Below the pieces are notes generated by a model that was not told the origin of the DNA, made no database searches, and saw only the letters and a program-made list of their open reading frames with translations. The translations under genes and the position numbers were made by a program. 64,000 nt of DNA from Flavobacterium fontis (GTDB lineage Bacteria > Bacteroidota > Bacteroidia > Flavobacteriales > Flavobacteriaceae). Shown one piece after another: positions 8,731 to 17,880 of this stretch (position 1 is the stretch's first letter; each line of letters starts with the position of its first letter). Location of the stretch: positions 33,770-97,769 of the forward strand of contig NZ_FQVQ01000014.1 in the NCBI RefSeq assembly GCF_900129405.1, given 5' to 3'.

Positions 8731-9039
8731 ATGTTTCAAGAACTTACACAAGATAATCTAGCCGAAATCGTGGCTCAAAACGAAACGGTTGTGGTGCAAT
8801 ATGCGGCTTCCTGGTGTGGAAATTGCCGTATTATGAAACCTAAATTCAAAATGTTGGCCGCTCAACACGAGCATGTTCCCTTTTTGATTGTAGATGCTGA
8901 ACAATTTCCCAACGCCCGTCAATTGGCCAAAGTAGATAATTTACCCACTTTTGCTACTTTTAAAAATGGCGTGTTGGTCAATCAAACCCAAACCAACAAG
9001 GCTGAAGTTTTGGCCGAATTGGTTCAAGAAGTCCTATAA
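8731..9039 (+). CDS. Thioredoxin-family protein with CGNC active site
   Basis: This small cytosolic thioredoxin fold has 102 residues. The active site is Cys29-Gly-Asn-Cys32 in ASWCGNCRIMKP. Classical thioredoxin has CGPC, so Pro is replaced by Asn. The cis-Pro region is in KVDNLPTFATF. It sits between a 2-Cys peroxiredoxin and a small conserved protein, followed by thiol peroxidase, so it is a candidate electron donor for those peroxidases. The altered dipeptide would shift its redox potential. Confidence 0.92.
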   Translation: MFQELTQDNLAEIVAQNETVVVQYAASWCGNCRIMKPKFKMLAAQHEHVPFLIVDAEQFPNARQLAKVDNLPTFATFKNGVLVNQTQTNKAEVLAELVQEVL

Positions 9040-9120
9040 AAATTCAACCGATTTTTGGAACATGTCTGAGGCAAATTGCCCTTATCCTATGCACCCAAAA
9101 GTCATTACGAACACCAAACT

Positions 9121-9381
9121 ATGAAACTTCCAGTTATAAAACATTTAACCCAATTCATTGAAGACAATGACCAAGATTATTTGGTAGAAACCATTGAAGT
9201 ATTGGAAAATCTCACGGAACTTGAATCGTTGAAAGATGAAGAGCTCGATGTGATTGGGGAACTTATTTCCAACTTATACGGTGCTTTGGAAGTCCATAAA
9301 ATGATACGCGAAGGGAAAGACAAAAAAACAGCGCTCAACGATTTTATGAAGCGCGTTTTAGGGTCTATCGACAAAGCTTAG
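9121..9381 (+). CDS. Small conserved acidic protein (DUF6952-like)
   Basis: The protein has 86 residues from the ATG at 9121 (MKLPVIKHLTQFI). An upstream in-frame start at 9076 would add a non-conserved-looking tail. It is helical and acidic (EDNDQDYLVETIEVLENL, DEELDVIGELISNLYG). I recall it as a flavobacterial protein that accompanies thioredoxin and peroxiredoxin genes, which is the case here. The function is unknown. A terminator follows directly. Confidence 0.75.
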   Translation: MKLPVIKHLTQFIEDNDQDYLVETIEVLENLTELESLKDEELDVIGELISNLYGALEVHKMIREGKDKKTALNDFMKRVLGSIDKA

Positions 9382-9383
9382 AT

Positions 9384-9411
9384 AAAGCGTCCTACGGGGC
9401 GCTTTTTTTAT
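9384..9411 (+). terminator. Rho-independent terminator of the redox cluster
   Basis: The stem AAAGCGTCC / GGGCGCTTT has a TACG loop and is followed by a T-run, just after the stop at 9381. Confidence 0.85.
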
Positions 9412-9466
9412 GTTTATCCCTGAATTAATTTCCTGTAAATGGTATACCGTTTCCGTTAAAAAATAG

Positions 9467-9474
9467 TATTTTTG
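9467..9474 (+). promoter_or_regulatory. Candidate -7 box for tpx
   Basis: TATTTTTG matches TAnnTTTG and ends 19 bases before the tpx start at 9494. No clear -33 TTG is seen. Confidence 0.4.
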
Positions 9475-9493
9475 TGCTTTAAAAATGATACCC

Positions 9494-9994
9494 ATGGCAC
9501 AAATTACTTTGGGCGGAAATCCCGTTCACACCTCAGGAAACTTACCCGAAATAGGCACGAAAGCACCTGCTTTTGAATTGGTAAAAAACGACTTATCCAC
9601 AGCTACACTAGCGGATTTTGCTGGTAGTAAAGTGGTTTTGAATATCTTCCCCAGTATTGACACTCCTACCTGTGCGACTTCTGTGCGTACCTTTAACGCC
9701 AAAGCAGCCGCGTTGGAAAACACCAAAGTCTTGTGCATTTCAAGAGATTTACCTTTTGCCCAAAAACGATTCTGTGGCGCGGAAGGTATTGAAAATGTAA
9801 TCAATTTATCTGATTTTAAATCAGGCGCGTTTGGAAAAGCCTATGGATTGGAATTGACCGACAGTGCGTTGGCTGGTTTACATTCCCGTGCCGTTGTAGT
9901 ATTGGATGAAAACGGGACCGTTGTTCATGCGGAGCAAGTACCCGAAATCGCCAACGAGCCCAATTACGAAGCCGCTTTGAATGCTTTACAATAG
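9494..9994 (+). CDS. tpx: Thiol peroxidase (Tpx)
   Basis: This atypical 2-Cys peroxiredoxin has 166 residues from ATG 9494 ([11 protein letters not shown], the family start). An ATG three codons earlier is possible. The peroxidatic Cys60 is in [12 protein letters not shown] and the resolving Cys94 is in KRFCGAEG, which is normal Tpx spacing. It reduces lipid hydroperoxides with electrons from thioredoxin. It begins a plus-strand run with only 3 bases to the next gene, so it may share a transcript with the diacylglycerol kinase and ftsK genes. Confidence 0.96.
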   Translation: MAQITLGGNPVHTSGNLPEIGTKAPAFELVKNDLSTATLADFAGSKVVLNIFPSIDTPTCATSVRTFNAKAAALENTKVLCISRDLPFAQKRFCGAEGIENVINLSDFKSGAFGKAYGLELTDSALAGLHSRAVVVLDENGTVVHAEQVPEIANEPNYEAALNALQ

Positions 9995-9997
9995 GCT

Positions 9998-10381
9998 ATG
10001 GAATTTCAGCGAGATCGTACTTTTTTTACCGGTCGATTAAAAAGTATTCGTTTTGCTATACTTGGCGCGTATAAGTTGGCAACCACCGAACACAGCGTTA
10101 TGGTACAATTGAGTATCGGCGTTTTGATCACGGTGGCAGGATTCTATTTTGACATTTCGCTCACCGAATGGATGTTGCAAACTCTCGCCATTGGTTTGGT
10201 GTTGGCAGTCGAAAGCTTGAATACCGCAGCAGAAAAGATTGCCGATTTCATTCACCCGGAATACCACGCAAAAATTGGATTTATCAAAGATATTGCAGCA
10301 GGCGCAGTTTTTTTTGCCGCTGCAACAGCCATAACCATTGGATGTCTGATCTATCTCCCCAAAATCGTTTCATTTTTTTAG
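9998..10381 (+). CDS. dgkA: Diacylglycerol / undecaprenol kinase (DgkA family)
   Basis: This small inner-membrane lipid kinase has 127 residues. It has three hydrophobic segments (about 30-48, 55-72 and 98-120). The family catalytic motif is in VESLNTAAEKIADF and the second conserved block is in KDIAAGAVFFAA. The family phosphorylates diacylglycerol or undecaprenol; in Gram-positive relatives undecaprenol is the substrate, and the sequence alone does not decide. The gene lies between tpx and ftsK. Confidence 0.92.
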   Translation: MEFQRDRTFFTGRLKSIRFAILGAYKLATTEHSVMVQLSIGVLITVAGFYFDISLTEWMLQTLAIGLVLAVESLNTAAEKIADFIHPEYHAKIGFIKDIAAGAVFFAAATAITIGCLIYLPKIVSFF

Positions 10382-10407
10382 TACATTTATAAAAATTTAG
10401 CGCATTA

Positions 10408-12945
10408 ATGGCTCCCAAAAAATCACAAAACACATCCACAGAAAACGAACGTTCACCGATTTCATCCTTCAAAATGAAACGACAATACCAATTTATCTTG
10501 GGTAGTCTTTTCGTGCTTTTGGCCTTGGCAATGGGTGTGGCGTTTATCTCCTATTTTGTGAATGGCCATGTCGATCAAAGTGTAGCCAATGCCTTTATTG
10601 ATCGTGAAAAAGAAGCGCAAAATTGGATGGGAAAATCGGGGGCTTGGATGGCCGAGACCTTAATTCCTAACGGTTTTGGGGTTGCCTCCTTTCTTTTGGT
10701 AAAATTACTTTTTGTCACAGGCGCTTTTATGGCTTTGGATCTTCCCCTGAAACGGTTGAAATCCATGTGGTTTTGGGATTTATTTGCACTGATTGTTTTG
10801 TCCTTACTCTTTGGTTTCTTTGCCAATTCGCTTCCTGAGTTGGGTGGTACCGTTGGATTTGAAATCAATTCCTTTATACAAGATTATATCGGAAAAACGG
10901 GAACACTGCTTGTATTGGTATTTTGTATTTTGCTGTACATGATTTTCAAAATCCGTTGGTCACCCGATACGTTAAAAGCCTTTTATGAAAAAAAGAAGGC
11001 CGACCTTGAAGCGGATGTAGCGGCGGCTTCCCAAGAAAACGCCCCACAAGCGGGAGGCTACAACTTGGAAGAATATGCGGTTTCGGATCCTGAAAATACA
11101 CCGGATTATGCGATTGAAGAATTGGTGCAACCGAAATCATCCTTTGAAATCGACAAAGAAGCTTTAAAACCAACCATTTCAAGTTATTCAGGCATCGATT
11201 TGAATCCTAATAAAACGGGATTGAGTCCTATTCACGAACCCGATGTAGAACCAGTTTTAATCACACCTACGCCGCCCATCACCCCTCCAACGCCGCTTTC
11301 AACCCCACTTACGGTCGAATCCCCGAAGGAAATTATTCCTACGCAAGACGAATCCTTTGTGATTGAAAAAGCACCCGATGAGGATTTGATCGTTGAAAAT
11401 TTGGCAGCGAAATTGGTTGAAGATTTTGGCCTTTTCGATCCAACGCTTGAGTTATCGCATTACAAGTTTCCTACTCTCGAATTGCTTAAAGACTACAGCA
11501 GTGTGGGCATTACGATCAATCAAGAGGAATTGGAGGAAAACAAAAATCGAATTGTGGAAACCCTCCGCAATTATAAAATTGACATTGCCCAAATTAAAGC
11601 TACCGTAGGTCCCTCGGTGACCTTGTATGAAATCGTACCTGAAGCAGGAATTCGTATTTCAAAAATTAAAAGTCTTGAAGACGATATCGCACTTTCGCTC
11701 TCTGCACTGGGGATACGTATTATTGCTCCCATCCCCGGTAAAGGAACCATCGGGATTGAGGTGCCTAATAAAAACCCAACCATGGTCCCCATGAAAACGG
11801 TGATAGCAGCTTCGCGTTTTCAAGAGGCCGAAATGGAACTTCCCATTGCCTTAGGAAAAACCATTTCCAACGAAACGTTTGTAGTCGATTTGGCCAAAAT
11901 GCCCCACTTATTGATGGCTGGGGCAACAGGACAAGGAAAATCGGTGGGATTGAATGCTGTGTTAACGTCACTTTTGTATAAAAAACATCCGGCGGAGGTC
12001 AAGTTTGTATTGGTCGATCCGAAAAAGGTTGAACTTACGTTATTCAACAAAATTGAGCGCCACTATTTGGCCAAACTGCCCGACACAGAAGACGCTATTA
12101 TTACCGACAACAACAAGGTAATCAATACGTTGAATTCGCTTTGTATTGAGATGGACAATCGCTATTCGCTTTTAAAAGATGCGATGGTGCGCAATATCAA
12201 AGAGTACAATGAAAAATTCAAGTCGCGAAAATTGAATCCCGAATTGGGACACCGTTTTCTTCCGTATATCGTATTGGTTGTCGATGAGTTTGCCGACTTG
12301 ATTATGACTGCTGGAAAAGAAGTTGAAACCCCTATTGCACGTCTTGCTCAATTAGCGCGGGCCATTGGAATTCACCTTATTATTGCCACACAGCGTCCAT
12401 CGGTAAATGTCATTACCGGAATCATTAAAGCGAATTTCCCAGCACGTATTGCATTTCGCGTGACCTCAAAAATCGATTCGCGTACCATTTTGGACACCCA
12501 AGGTGCTGAGCAACTTATCGGACGTGGGGACTTGTTGTATACCAATGGAAATGATTTGGTACGGGTGCAATGTGCCTTTGTAGACACGCCCGAAGTAGAG
12601 AAAATTGTGGATTACATTGGCTCACAAAAAGCGTATGCTACCGCCTATCAATTGCCCGAATATGTAGGCGAAGAAGGAAGCAACGTCAATTTGGAATTTG
12701 ACATCTCTGAACGCGACCCTATGTTTCGTGAAGCAGCCGAAATTATCGTCACGGCGCAACAAGGTTCGGCATCATTATTGCAGCGCAAATTGAAGTTGGG
12801 CTATAATCGGGCGGGGCGTTTGATTGACCAGTTGGAAGCAGCAGGCATCGTAGGGCCTTTCGAAGGCAGTAAAGCGCGTACGGTTAATATTCCCGATTTG
12901 GTCGCTTTGGAACATTTTTTTACTAACGAACAAAACGAAAACTAG
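10408..12945 (+). CDS. ftsK: DNA translocase FtsK
   Basis: This 845-residue protein clears chromosome DNA from the division septum. Four N-terminal membrane segments (about 28-185) anchor it at the septum. A Pro/Thr-rich linker follows (~225-325), then the alpha/beta motor with Walker A GATGQGKS near residue 505 and Walker B VLVVDEFADL. The C-terminal gamma winged helix (about 775-840, TAQQGSASLLQRKLKLGYNR) recognises orienting DNA sequences. All expected parts are present. It precedes lolA by one base, so co-translation is likely. Confidence 0.97.
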   Translation: MAPKKSQNTSTENERSPISSFKMKRQYQFILGSLFVLLALAMGVAFISYFVNGHVDQSVANAFIDREKEAQNWMGKSGAWMAETLIPNGFGVASFLLVKLLFVTGAFMALDLPLKRLKSMWFWDLFALIVLSLLFGFFANSLPELGGTVGFEINSFIQDYIGKTGTLLVLVFCILLYMIFKIRWSPDTLKAFYEKKKADLEADVAAASQENAPQAGGYNLEEYAVSDPENTPDYAIEELVQPKSSFEIDKEALKPTISSYSGIDLNPNKTGLSPIHEPDVEPVLITPTPPITPPTPLSTPLTVESPKEIIPTQDESFVIEKAPDEDLIVENLAAKLVEDFGLFDPTLELSHYKFPTLELLKDYSSVGITINQEELEENKNRIVETLRNYKIDIAQIKATVGPSVTLYEIVPEAGIRISKIKSLEDDIALSLSALGIRIIAPIPGKGTIGIEVPNKNPTMVPMKTVIAASRFQEAEMELPIALGKTISNETFVVDLAKMPHLLMAGATGQGKSVGLNAVLTSLLYKKHPAEVKFVLVDPKKVELTLFNKIERHYLAKLPDTEDAIITDNNKVINTLNSLCIEMDNRYSLLKDAMVRNIKEYNEKFKSRKLNPELGHRFLPYIVLVVDEFADLIMTAGKEVETPIARLAQLARAIGIHLIIATQRPSVNVITGIIKANFPARIAFRVTSKIDSRTILDTQGAEQLIGRGDLLYTNGNDLVRVQCAFVDTPEVEKIVDYIGSQKAYATAYQLPEYVGEEGSNVNLEFDISERDPMFREAAEIIVTAQQGSASLLQRKLKLGYNRAGRLIDQLEAAGIVGPFEGSKARTVNIPDLVALEHFFTNEQNEN

Positions 12946-12946
12946 A

Positions 12947-13588
12947 ATGAAAAAGTTTTTAGCGCTTATTATGCTACTAACCATAAGTGTATCAACCCAG
13001 GCACAAGACAAGCGGGCGAAAAACCTCTTGGATCAAGTGACGGCTAAAATCAAAAGTTACAACAACATTGTGATTGATTTTAAATACACACTCACCAATA
13101 CCAAAGAAAATATCAATCAAGAGAGCAAAGGAAATGTGACCTTACAAGGGAACAAATACGTGCTCAACTTTATGGGGGCAACCAAAATTTTTGACGGAAA
13201 AAAAACGTATACCATTGTCCCTGAAGACGAAGAGATAACCATTTCTAGTGTGAATGATGCGGATGAAAAAGCCATTACACCCAATAAGATGCTAACCTTT
13301 TTTAACAAAGGGTATAAATATGTTTGGGACATTCAACAAAACATCAACGGTCGAAAAATACAATTGATTAAACTGATTCCCACCAATACCAAAGACCAAC
13401 GTAAGGAAATTTTACTGGGCATTGACACCCAAACGAAAACCATTTATAATTTGATTGAGATTGGTAAAAACGGAACCCGTACCACGTTGACTGTTAATTC
13501 TTTTAAAACCAATCAGCCGCTTTCGAAAAATCAGTTTACTTTTGTGGCAGGGAAATACCCAAACTACTACATCAATAAATTAGATTAA
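12947..13588 (+). CDS. lolA: LolA-like outer-membrane lipoprotein carrier
   Basis: This is a periplasmic protein of 213 residues with a clear signal peptide (MKKFLALIMLLTISVSTQAQ). The body is beta-rich and of LolA fold type (IVIDFKYTLTNTKEN, GNKYVLNFMGATKIFDGKKTY, KTIYNLIEIGKNGTRTTLTV). It should shuttle lipoproteins from the inner to the outer membrane. It lies between ftsK and an LptF/G-type permease gene, with 5 bases to the latter, a common Bacteroidota order. Confidence 0.9.
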   Translation: MKKFLALIMLLTISVSTQAQDKRAKNLLDQVTAKIKSYNNIVIDFKYTLTNTKENINQESKGNVTLQGNKYVLNFMGATKIFDGKKTYTIVPEDEEITISSVNDADEKAITPNKMLTFFNKGYKYVWDIQQNINGRKIQLIKLIPTNTKDQRKEILLGIDTQTKTIYNLIEIGKNGTRTTLTVNSFKTNQPLSKNQFTFVAGKYPNYYINKLD

Positions 13589-13593
13589 GTTCG

Positions 13594-15480
13594 GTGAAAA
13601 TAATCGATCGGTATTTACTAAAATCCTTCTGGATTACATTTGCCTCCGTATTTGTAATCCTCTTTTTTATTTTCATTCTACAAACCGTTTGGTTATTCAT
13701 TTCAGAATTGGCGGGTAAAGACTTGGACACGTTGATGGTCATTAAGTTTTTGATCTTTGCCATGCCCCGAATCATCCCCATGGTTTTGCCACTTTCGGTG
13801 TTGTTGGCTTCCATTATGACCTTTGGATCCTTGGCCGAAAACTATGAATTTGCCGCGATGAAGTCGTCGGGAATTTCGTTTCAACGCTCCTTACGGTACC
13901 AAACCTATTTCATTCTGGTATTGACACTTGTCTCCTTTTTTGTAGCCAATAACATTATTCCCTATGCCGAGTATAAGTTCACCAACTTTCGCCGAAATAT
14001 TGCGCAAATAAAGCCCGCATTGGCCATTGCTGAAGGTCAGTTTAGCGAAATTGGCAACTACAGTATTAAAGTTATAAAGAAAAAAGGAGAAAAAGGTAAC
14101 TTATTGGAAGGCGTTACCATTCACCGAAACATTCCCAACGGTGGCGGCAATACCACGGTAATTAAAGCCAAAAGAGGAGAATTATTAAGCAGCGAGAAAT
14201 CCAATACTTTACGATTGGTATTGTATGATGGAACCTATTATGAGGATTTGCGTACTACCTATGAAAAACGCAATAATGCCCCATTTACAAAAGCTACGTT
14301 TAAACGGGATGTCTTCAGCATCGACCTTACAAAACTCAACCAAAACAATCAACGCGACATGGAACTGGGAAATACCTTTACCATGTTAAATATCTCGGAG
14401 TTGAATTATACATTGGATTCGTTGCAAACCAATTACAAAAAAGAGGCGATTTCCTATGGTGAAAATATTTACAGCCGAACAGGTGCGTTGTCGACGAATA
14501 CTATGGGGGAAATTTTTCCAAAAAATATGCCCACTCAAGACATTTTAGCCCACCTCACTCCTATCCAAAAAACGGACATTTACCGCTATGCCTACAGTAA
14601 TGTTGAGAATATCAATTTCACAATTGAAAGTGCACTTTTTGAAATGAATGCCAAGCAAAAGCTGATTAACAAGCACTGGATTGCGATTTACGACAAATTC
14701 ATGTTGGCTTTTTCGTGCATCCTTATGTTTTTTATTGGGGCGCCTTTGGGGTCAATTATCCGCAAAGGAGGCATTGGACTACCAATCGTTTTTTCGGTGA
14801 TTATTTTTATCATTTTCCATTTTATCAACACCTTTGGGAAACGTTTGGCCCAAGAAAATGGAATTTCACCATTTATCGGAGTTTGGATGTCGACTATGAT
14901 TTTACTTCCTTTGGCCATCACCCTTACCTATCGTGCGATTCATGATATTGGAGGAATGGTTACTTTGGATGTGGTGGTTGAACCGGTCATGAAATTGTTT
15001 CGAAAAACATCCGCCGAGACCACTCCCGAAACATCAGAAAATGAAGTGGAATCCCCAATGGAGGAACTTCTGGATCGTGATTCAACAACCCCAAACGCGA
15101 GCACTGATACTGTTCGACACGAGGAATTGCGCCATGACGATCTAACCGATGGTGTTGAAAAGAATTTGCGTGGTATAGATCTTGACCGCATTGAAAAATG
15201 GAATCGAATGGCGCTGCTGTTTTTTGCGATCACTTTTGCTCTCGTACTGGTGTATGCATTTACGGCGATATTGTATATCCTAATTGGGGCAGCGATTCCT
15301 TTCGCCTTGCTTCTAACCTATTGTTATAAAACACAGGTGGAAATTGTCAGGTCAAAATATCCTTTTGAACCCGGACTCTTTATCAGTTTACTAACGGCAT
15401 TTCCGTTTTACCCATTACTGTTTTGGGCGACTAAAAAACAAGTACACAACTTAATACAAGATACAATCGAAAATGAGTGA
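13594..15480 (+). CDS. LptF/LptG-family permease (YjgP/YjgQ) with C-terminal extension
   Basis: This inner-membrane subunit of the lipopolysaccharide export ABC system has 628 residues and a GTG start (13594). Membrane helices lie near residues 10-35, 50-75 and 100-120. A periplasmic jellyroll-like region follows (~130-345), then three more helices (~360-450). An acidic linker and two or three further hydrophobic segments (about 550-600) lengthen it well beyond the ~360 residues of LptF. The last 8 bases overlap the next gene, so translation is probably coupled. Whether it acts as LptF or LptG cannot be told. Confidence 0.9.
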   Translation: MKIIDRYLLKSFWITFASVFVILFFIFILQTVWLFISELAGKDLDTLMVIKFLIFAMPRIIPMVLPLSVLLASIMTFGSLAENYEFAAMKSSGISFQRSLRYQTYFILVLTLVSFFVANNIIPYAEYKFTNFRRNIAQIKPALAIAEGQFSEIGNYSIKVIKKKGEKGNLLEGVTIHRNIPNGGGNTTVIKAKRGELLSSEKSNTLRLVLYDGTYYEDLRTTYEKRNNAPFTKATFKRDVFSIDLTKLNQNNQRDMELGNTFTMLNISELNYTLDSLQTNYKKEAISYGENIYSRTGALSTNTMGEIFPKNMPTQDILAHLTPIQKTDIYRYAYSNVENINFTIESALFEMNAKQKLINKHWIAIYDKFMLAFSCILMFFIGAPLGSIIRKGGIGLPIVFSVIIFIIFHFINTFGKRLAQENGISPFIGVWMSTMILLPLAITLTYRAIHDIGGMVTLDVVVEPVMKLFRKTSAETTPETSENEVESPMEELLDRDSTTPNASTDTVRHEELRHDDLTDGVEKNLRGIDLDRIEKWNRMALLFFAITFALVLVYAFTAILYILIGAAIPFALLLTYCYKTQVEIVRSKYPFEPGLFISLLTAFPFYPLLFWATKKQVHNLIQDTIENE

Positions 15481-16603
15481 ATCCATACAACTCAACACTA
15501 TAGAAGAAGCCATTGAAGATATCCGTCAAGGCAAAGTAATCATTGTAGTAGATGATGAAGATCGTGAAAATGAAGGCGATTTTTTGGCTGCGGCTGAAAA
15601 GGTCACTCCCGAAATGATTAATTTCATGGCAATGCACGGTCGTGGTCTTATTTGCGCTCCTTTGACTGAAAAACGTTGCGCTGAGTTGGAACTTCATTCG
15701 ATGGTCAAAAACAATACCGACCACATGGAGACCGCTTTTACCGTTTCGGTAGATTTAAAAGGTCATGGCGTGACAACGGGAATCTCGGCAGCCGATCGAG
15801 CCAAAACGATTCTTGCGCTTGTTGATGAAGATACCAAACCTTTTGATTTGGCACGTCCAGGACATATTTTCCCATTGGCGGCGAAGCATGGAGGTGTTTT
15901 ACGTCGTACAGGCCATACCGAAGCTGCCATAGATTTTGCACGTTTGGCGGGATGCAAACCTGCGGGTGTGATTGTTGAAATTATGAATGAAGACGGAACC
16001 ATGGCGCGTTTACCTGAATTGGTTGAAGTTGCTAAACGGTTTGATTTAAAACTCGTCTCTATTGAAGATTTGGTCGCTTATCGCATGCAGCATGATAGCT
16101 TGATTTCGAAAAAAGAAGATTTTCAAGTGAATACCAAATACGGTTCTTTTCGATTACGGGCTTACCAACAGATTACCAACAAGCAAGTGCATATTGCATT
16201 GACCAAGGGAAGTTGGAATAACGGTGATGCCGTACTAACCCGTATTATTTCGGCGGCAGCCAATACTGATATCCTCCAAGCCTTAACCGGAAGTATGGAG
16301 CAAAAACTGGATGATGTATTTAAGTTAATTCACAAAGAGGATAAAGGCGCTGTGGTGTTTATCAATAGTGAAACCGATCCGAATGATTTGTTGAGTCGGA
16401 TTGGTGTGTTACGTCAATTGCAATCGGAAGGGATTAATGAGGCGCCTGTGGTAAAAATGGACCATAAAGATTTTGGGATTGGGGCACAAATTTTACACGA
16501 TTTGGACATCTCCAAAATTCGACTCGTTACGAATAGCGTACAAGCGAAACGCGTGGGCATGATTGGATATGGGCTGGAGATTAAGGAATATGTTCAATAC
16601 TAA
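15473..16603 (+). CDS. ribBA: RibBA-type protein: DHBP synthase with degenerate GTP cyclohydrolase II domain
   Basis: The protein has 376 residues. The N-terminal ~205 form 3,4-dihydroxy-2-butanone-4-phosphate synthase, which makes the four-carbon precursor of riboflavin from ribulose-5-phosphate. The acidic metal loop [23 protein letters not shown] and [14 protein letters not shown] are intact. The C-terminal half aligns in outline with GTP cyclohydrolase II. It contains no cysteine at all, and the zinc-binding Cys cluster (normally C..GD..CDC) is replaced by a stretch such as [15 protein letters not shown]. The second activity is therefore probably lost and a separate RibA is expected elsewhere. 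It overlaps the upstream permease gene by 8 bases, and a terminator follows. Confidence 0.92.
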   Translation: MSESIQLNTIEEAIEDIRQGKVIIVVDDEDRENEGDFLAAAEKVTPEMINFMAMHGRGLICAPLTEKRCAELELHSMVKNNTDHMETAFTVSVDLKGHGVTTGISAADRAKTILALVDEDTKPFDLARPGHIFPLAAKHGGVLRRTGHTEAAIDFARLAGCKPAGVIVEIMNEDGTMARLPELVEVAKRFDLKLVSIEDLVAYRMQHDSLISKKEDFQVNTKYGSFRLRAYQQITNKQVHIALTKGSWNNGDAVLTRIISAAANTDILQALTGSMEQKLDDVFKLIHKEDKGAVVFINSETDPNDLLSRIGVLRQLQSEGINEAPVVKMDHKDFGIGAQILHDLDISKIRLVTNSVQAKRVGMIGYGLEIKEYVQY

Positions 16604-16610
16604 CACAATA

Positions 16611-16639
16611 GACCTCAAATGAATGAGGTCTTTTTTTTT
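16611..16639 (+). terminator. Rho-independent terminator after ribBA
   Basis: The stem GACCTCA (16611-16617) / TGAGGTC (16624-16630) is followed by a run of nine T. It ends the long tpx-to-ribBA gene run. Confidence 0.9.
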
Positions 16640-16800
16640 GCTACAGGTAGAACCACACTTTTGGGATTTTAATTTTTAAAAAAATAGAAATCTATTTCGA
16701 GGAATGACTAAACTAAGACTACCCAAAAGTTTGTTCTTCACTTTCTTCTTTTTTTTATTAAAAAGTGCTTCGCCCTAAGTTTTTTATTTTTTTTGCATTT

Positions 16801-17160
16801 ACAAAAGCAAGCTTTAAACTTGAGGGATTACCTCTGGTGATCCTAAAGGGGGGACCTTGCAAAGAAAAACCCTAACGCCATTTTCAAAGGCGTTGATTTT
16901 TTAATTTTATAGCGTTTACAAAAGCGAGCTTTAAACTTGAGGGATTACCTCTGGTGATCCTAAAGGGGGAACCTTGCAAAGAAAAACCCTAACGCCATTT
17001 TCAAAGGCGTTGATTTTTTAATTTATAGCGTTTACAAAAGCGAGCTTTAAACTTGAGGGATTACCTCTGGTGATCCTAAAGGGGAAACCTGCAAAGAAAA
17101 ACCCTAACGCCATTTGCAAAGGCGTTGGTTTTTTAATTTTATAGCGTTTACAAAAGCAAG
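16801..17160. repeat. Three tandem ~117-bp non-coding repeats, each with a terminator-like hairpin
   Basis: Units begin at 16801, 16918 and 17034 (ACAAAAGC...), and a short fourth start at 17150 is interrupted. Copies differ by only a few bases. Each holds AACGCC / GGCGTT around a 9-base loop, flanked by A-rich and T-rich runs, so each looks like a bidirectional terminator. Each also has a second stem, GGATTA-CCTCTGG-TGATCC. The 160 bases before the array (16640-16800) are A+T rich with no gene that I can see. The function is unknown. Confidence 0.85.
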
Positions 17161-17184
17161 CTTTTGACACCGCTATAAAATTAA

Positions 17185-17214
17185 AAAACCCGAAACTACC
17201 GTTTCGGGTTTTTC
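17185..17214. terminator. Strong bidirectional terminator at the island's left edge
   Basis: The stem CCCGAAAC (17189-17196) / GTTTCGGG (17201-17208) has a TACC loop, A6 to the left and T5 to the right. It lies directly outside the displaced tRNA end, so before insertion it was probably the terminator of tRNA-Ser. Confidence 0.85.
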
Positions 17215-17216
17215 TT

Positions 17217-17234
17217 TGCGGAGAAAGAGGGATT
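17217..17234. other. attL: displaced 3' end of tRNA-Ser
   Basis: This 18-base sequence is identical to 56588-56605, which covers the 3' end of tRNA-Ser (discriminator, acceptor strand and start of the T-arm). The match stops at the next base. It is the outer att copy left when the element inserted. Confidence 0.88.
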
Positions 17235-17288
17235 TGTATTTCCTCTTTTATGCCTTTAATAATAAGGATTCAGCAATACTAAATTCTA

Positions 17289-17300
17289 GGGTCTCGATTT
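17289..17300 (+). repeat. Left subterminal copy of GGGTCTCGATTT
   Basis: This 12-base sequence recurs in the same orientation at 56470-56481, near the other end of the island. It is a candidate accessory (arm-type) site for the integrase; that role is inferred from position only. Confidence 0.45.
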
Positions 17301-17399
17301 TAAACCTCAAAAAATCAAACTTTTTTTGACAAATCTTAATAATCAAATATACAAAATAAATTATAGATAGAAGTTTAATAAGTGAATTAGTATTGATAA

Positions 17400-17603
17400 T
17401 TAATCAATAATTAACTCTAGAACTTTTTCAAAATTAAGCCCTGTATAAATGCAAAATTCTTCTATGCTCACAAACTCATTTTCGAGCTTATTGAGGTCAT
17501 TTCTAATCTTGTTCAATAGTCTAAGACTTTGCCTGTAACTTTTGCCTGTAATACGCTGTATATCCTTTGGGTAGATACACAACCTCTTATTGTGTGATTT
17601 CAT
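17400..17603 (-). CDS. Small hypothetical protein at the island edge
   Basis: The protein has 67 residues (MKSHNKRLCIYPKDIQRITG...). It is basic at the start and then helical (YRQSLRLLNKIRNDLNKLE), ending FVSIEEFCIYTGLNFEKVLELIID. The composition suggests two short helix-turn-helix-like segments, as in small excisionase- or DNA-binding-associated proteins of Bacteroidota elements. No function is claimed. It reads toward the left end of the island and has no close partner; the 277 bases upstream are A+T rich without another gene. Confidence 0.6.
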   Translation of the reverse strand: MKSHNKRLCIYPKDIQRITGKSYRQSLRLLNKIRNDLNKLENEFVSIEEFCIYTGLNFEKVLELIID

Positions 17604-17880
17604 ACTTTATCCATGCCTTTGATATGCCTTTGAGTAGGTTTAAAGTTAGAAATAATTCCTTTTGTTTTTAAGTAATCGTTTTTGGTGATTTGCAGCCGAT
17701 TTTAGGTGACTTCTAAGTTTAATTATGTCATTTATTCCAATGGTTGACAGATTGTATTGTGTGATGTTTTAAATGGTTTATTTAAGTATAAACTTTGTTC
17801 TTGAATCAGTCGGAAAGTGTTGCAACAGGATTAAGATTGACAGAGTTTGAACATTAGTTATTAATTAAAATTTTGTAGTT

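Noticed and set aside
16801..17160. CRISPR array
   Set aside because: The units are ~117 bp and repeated almost whole, with no short repeat/unique spacer alternation and no cas genes.
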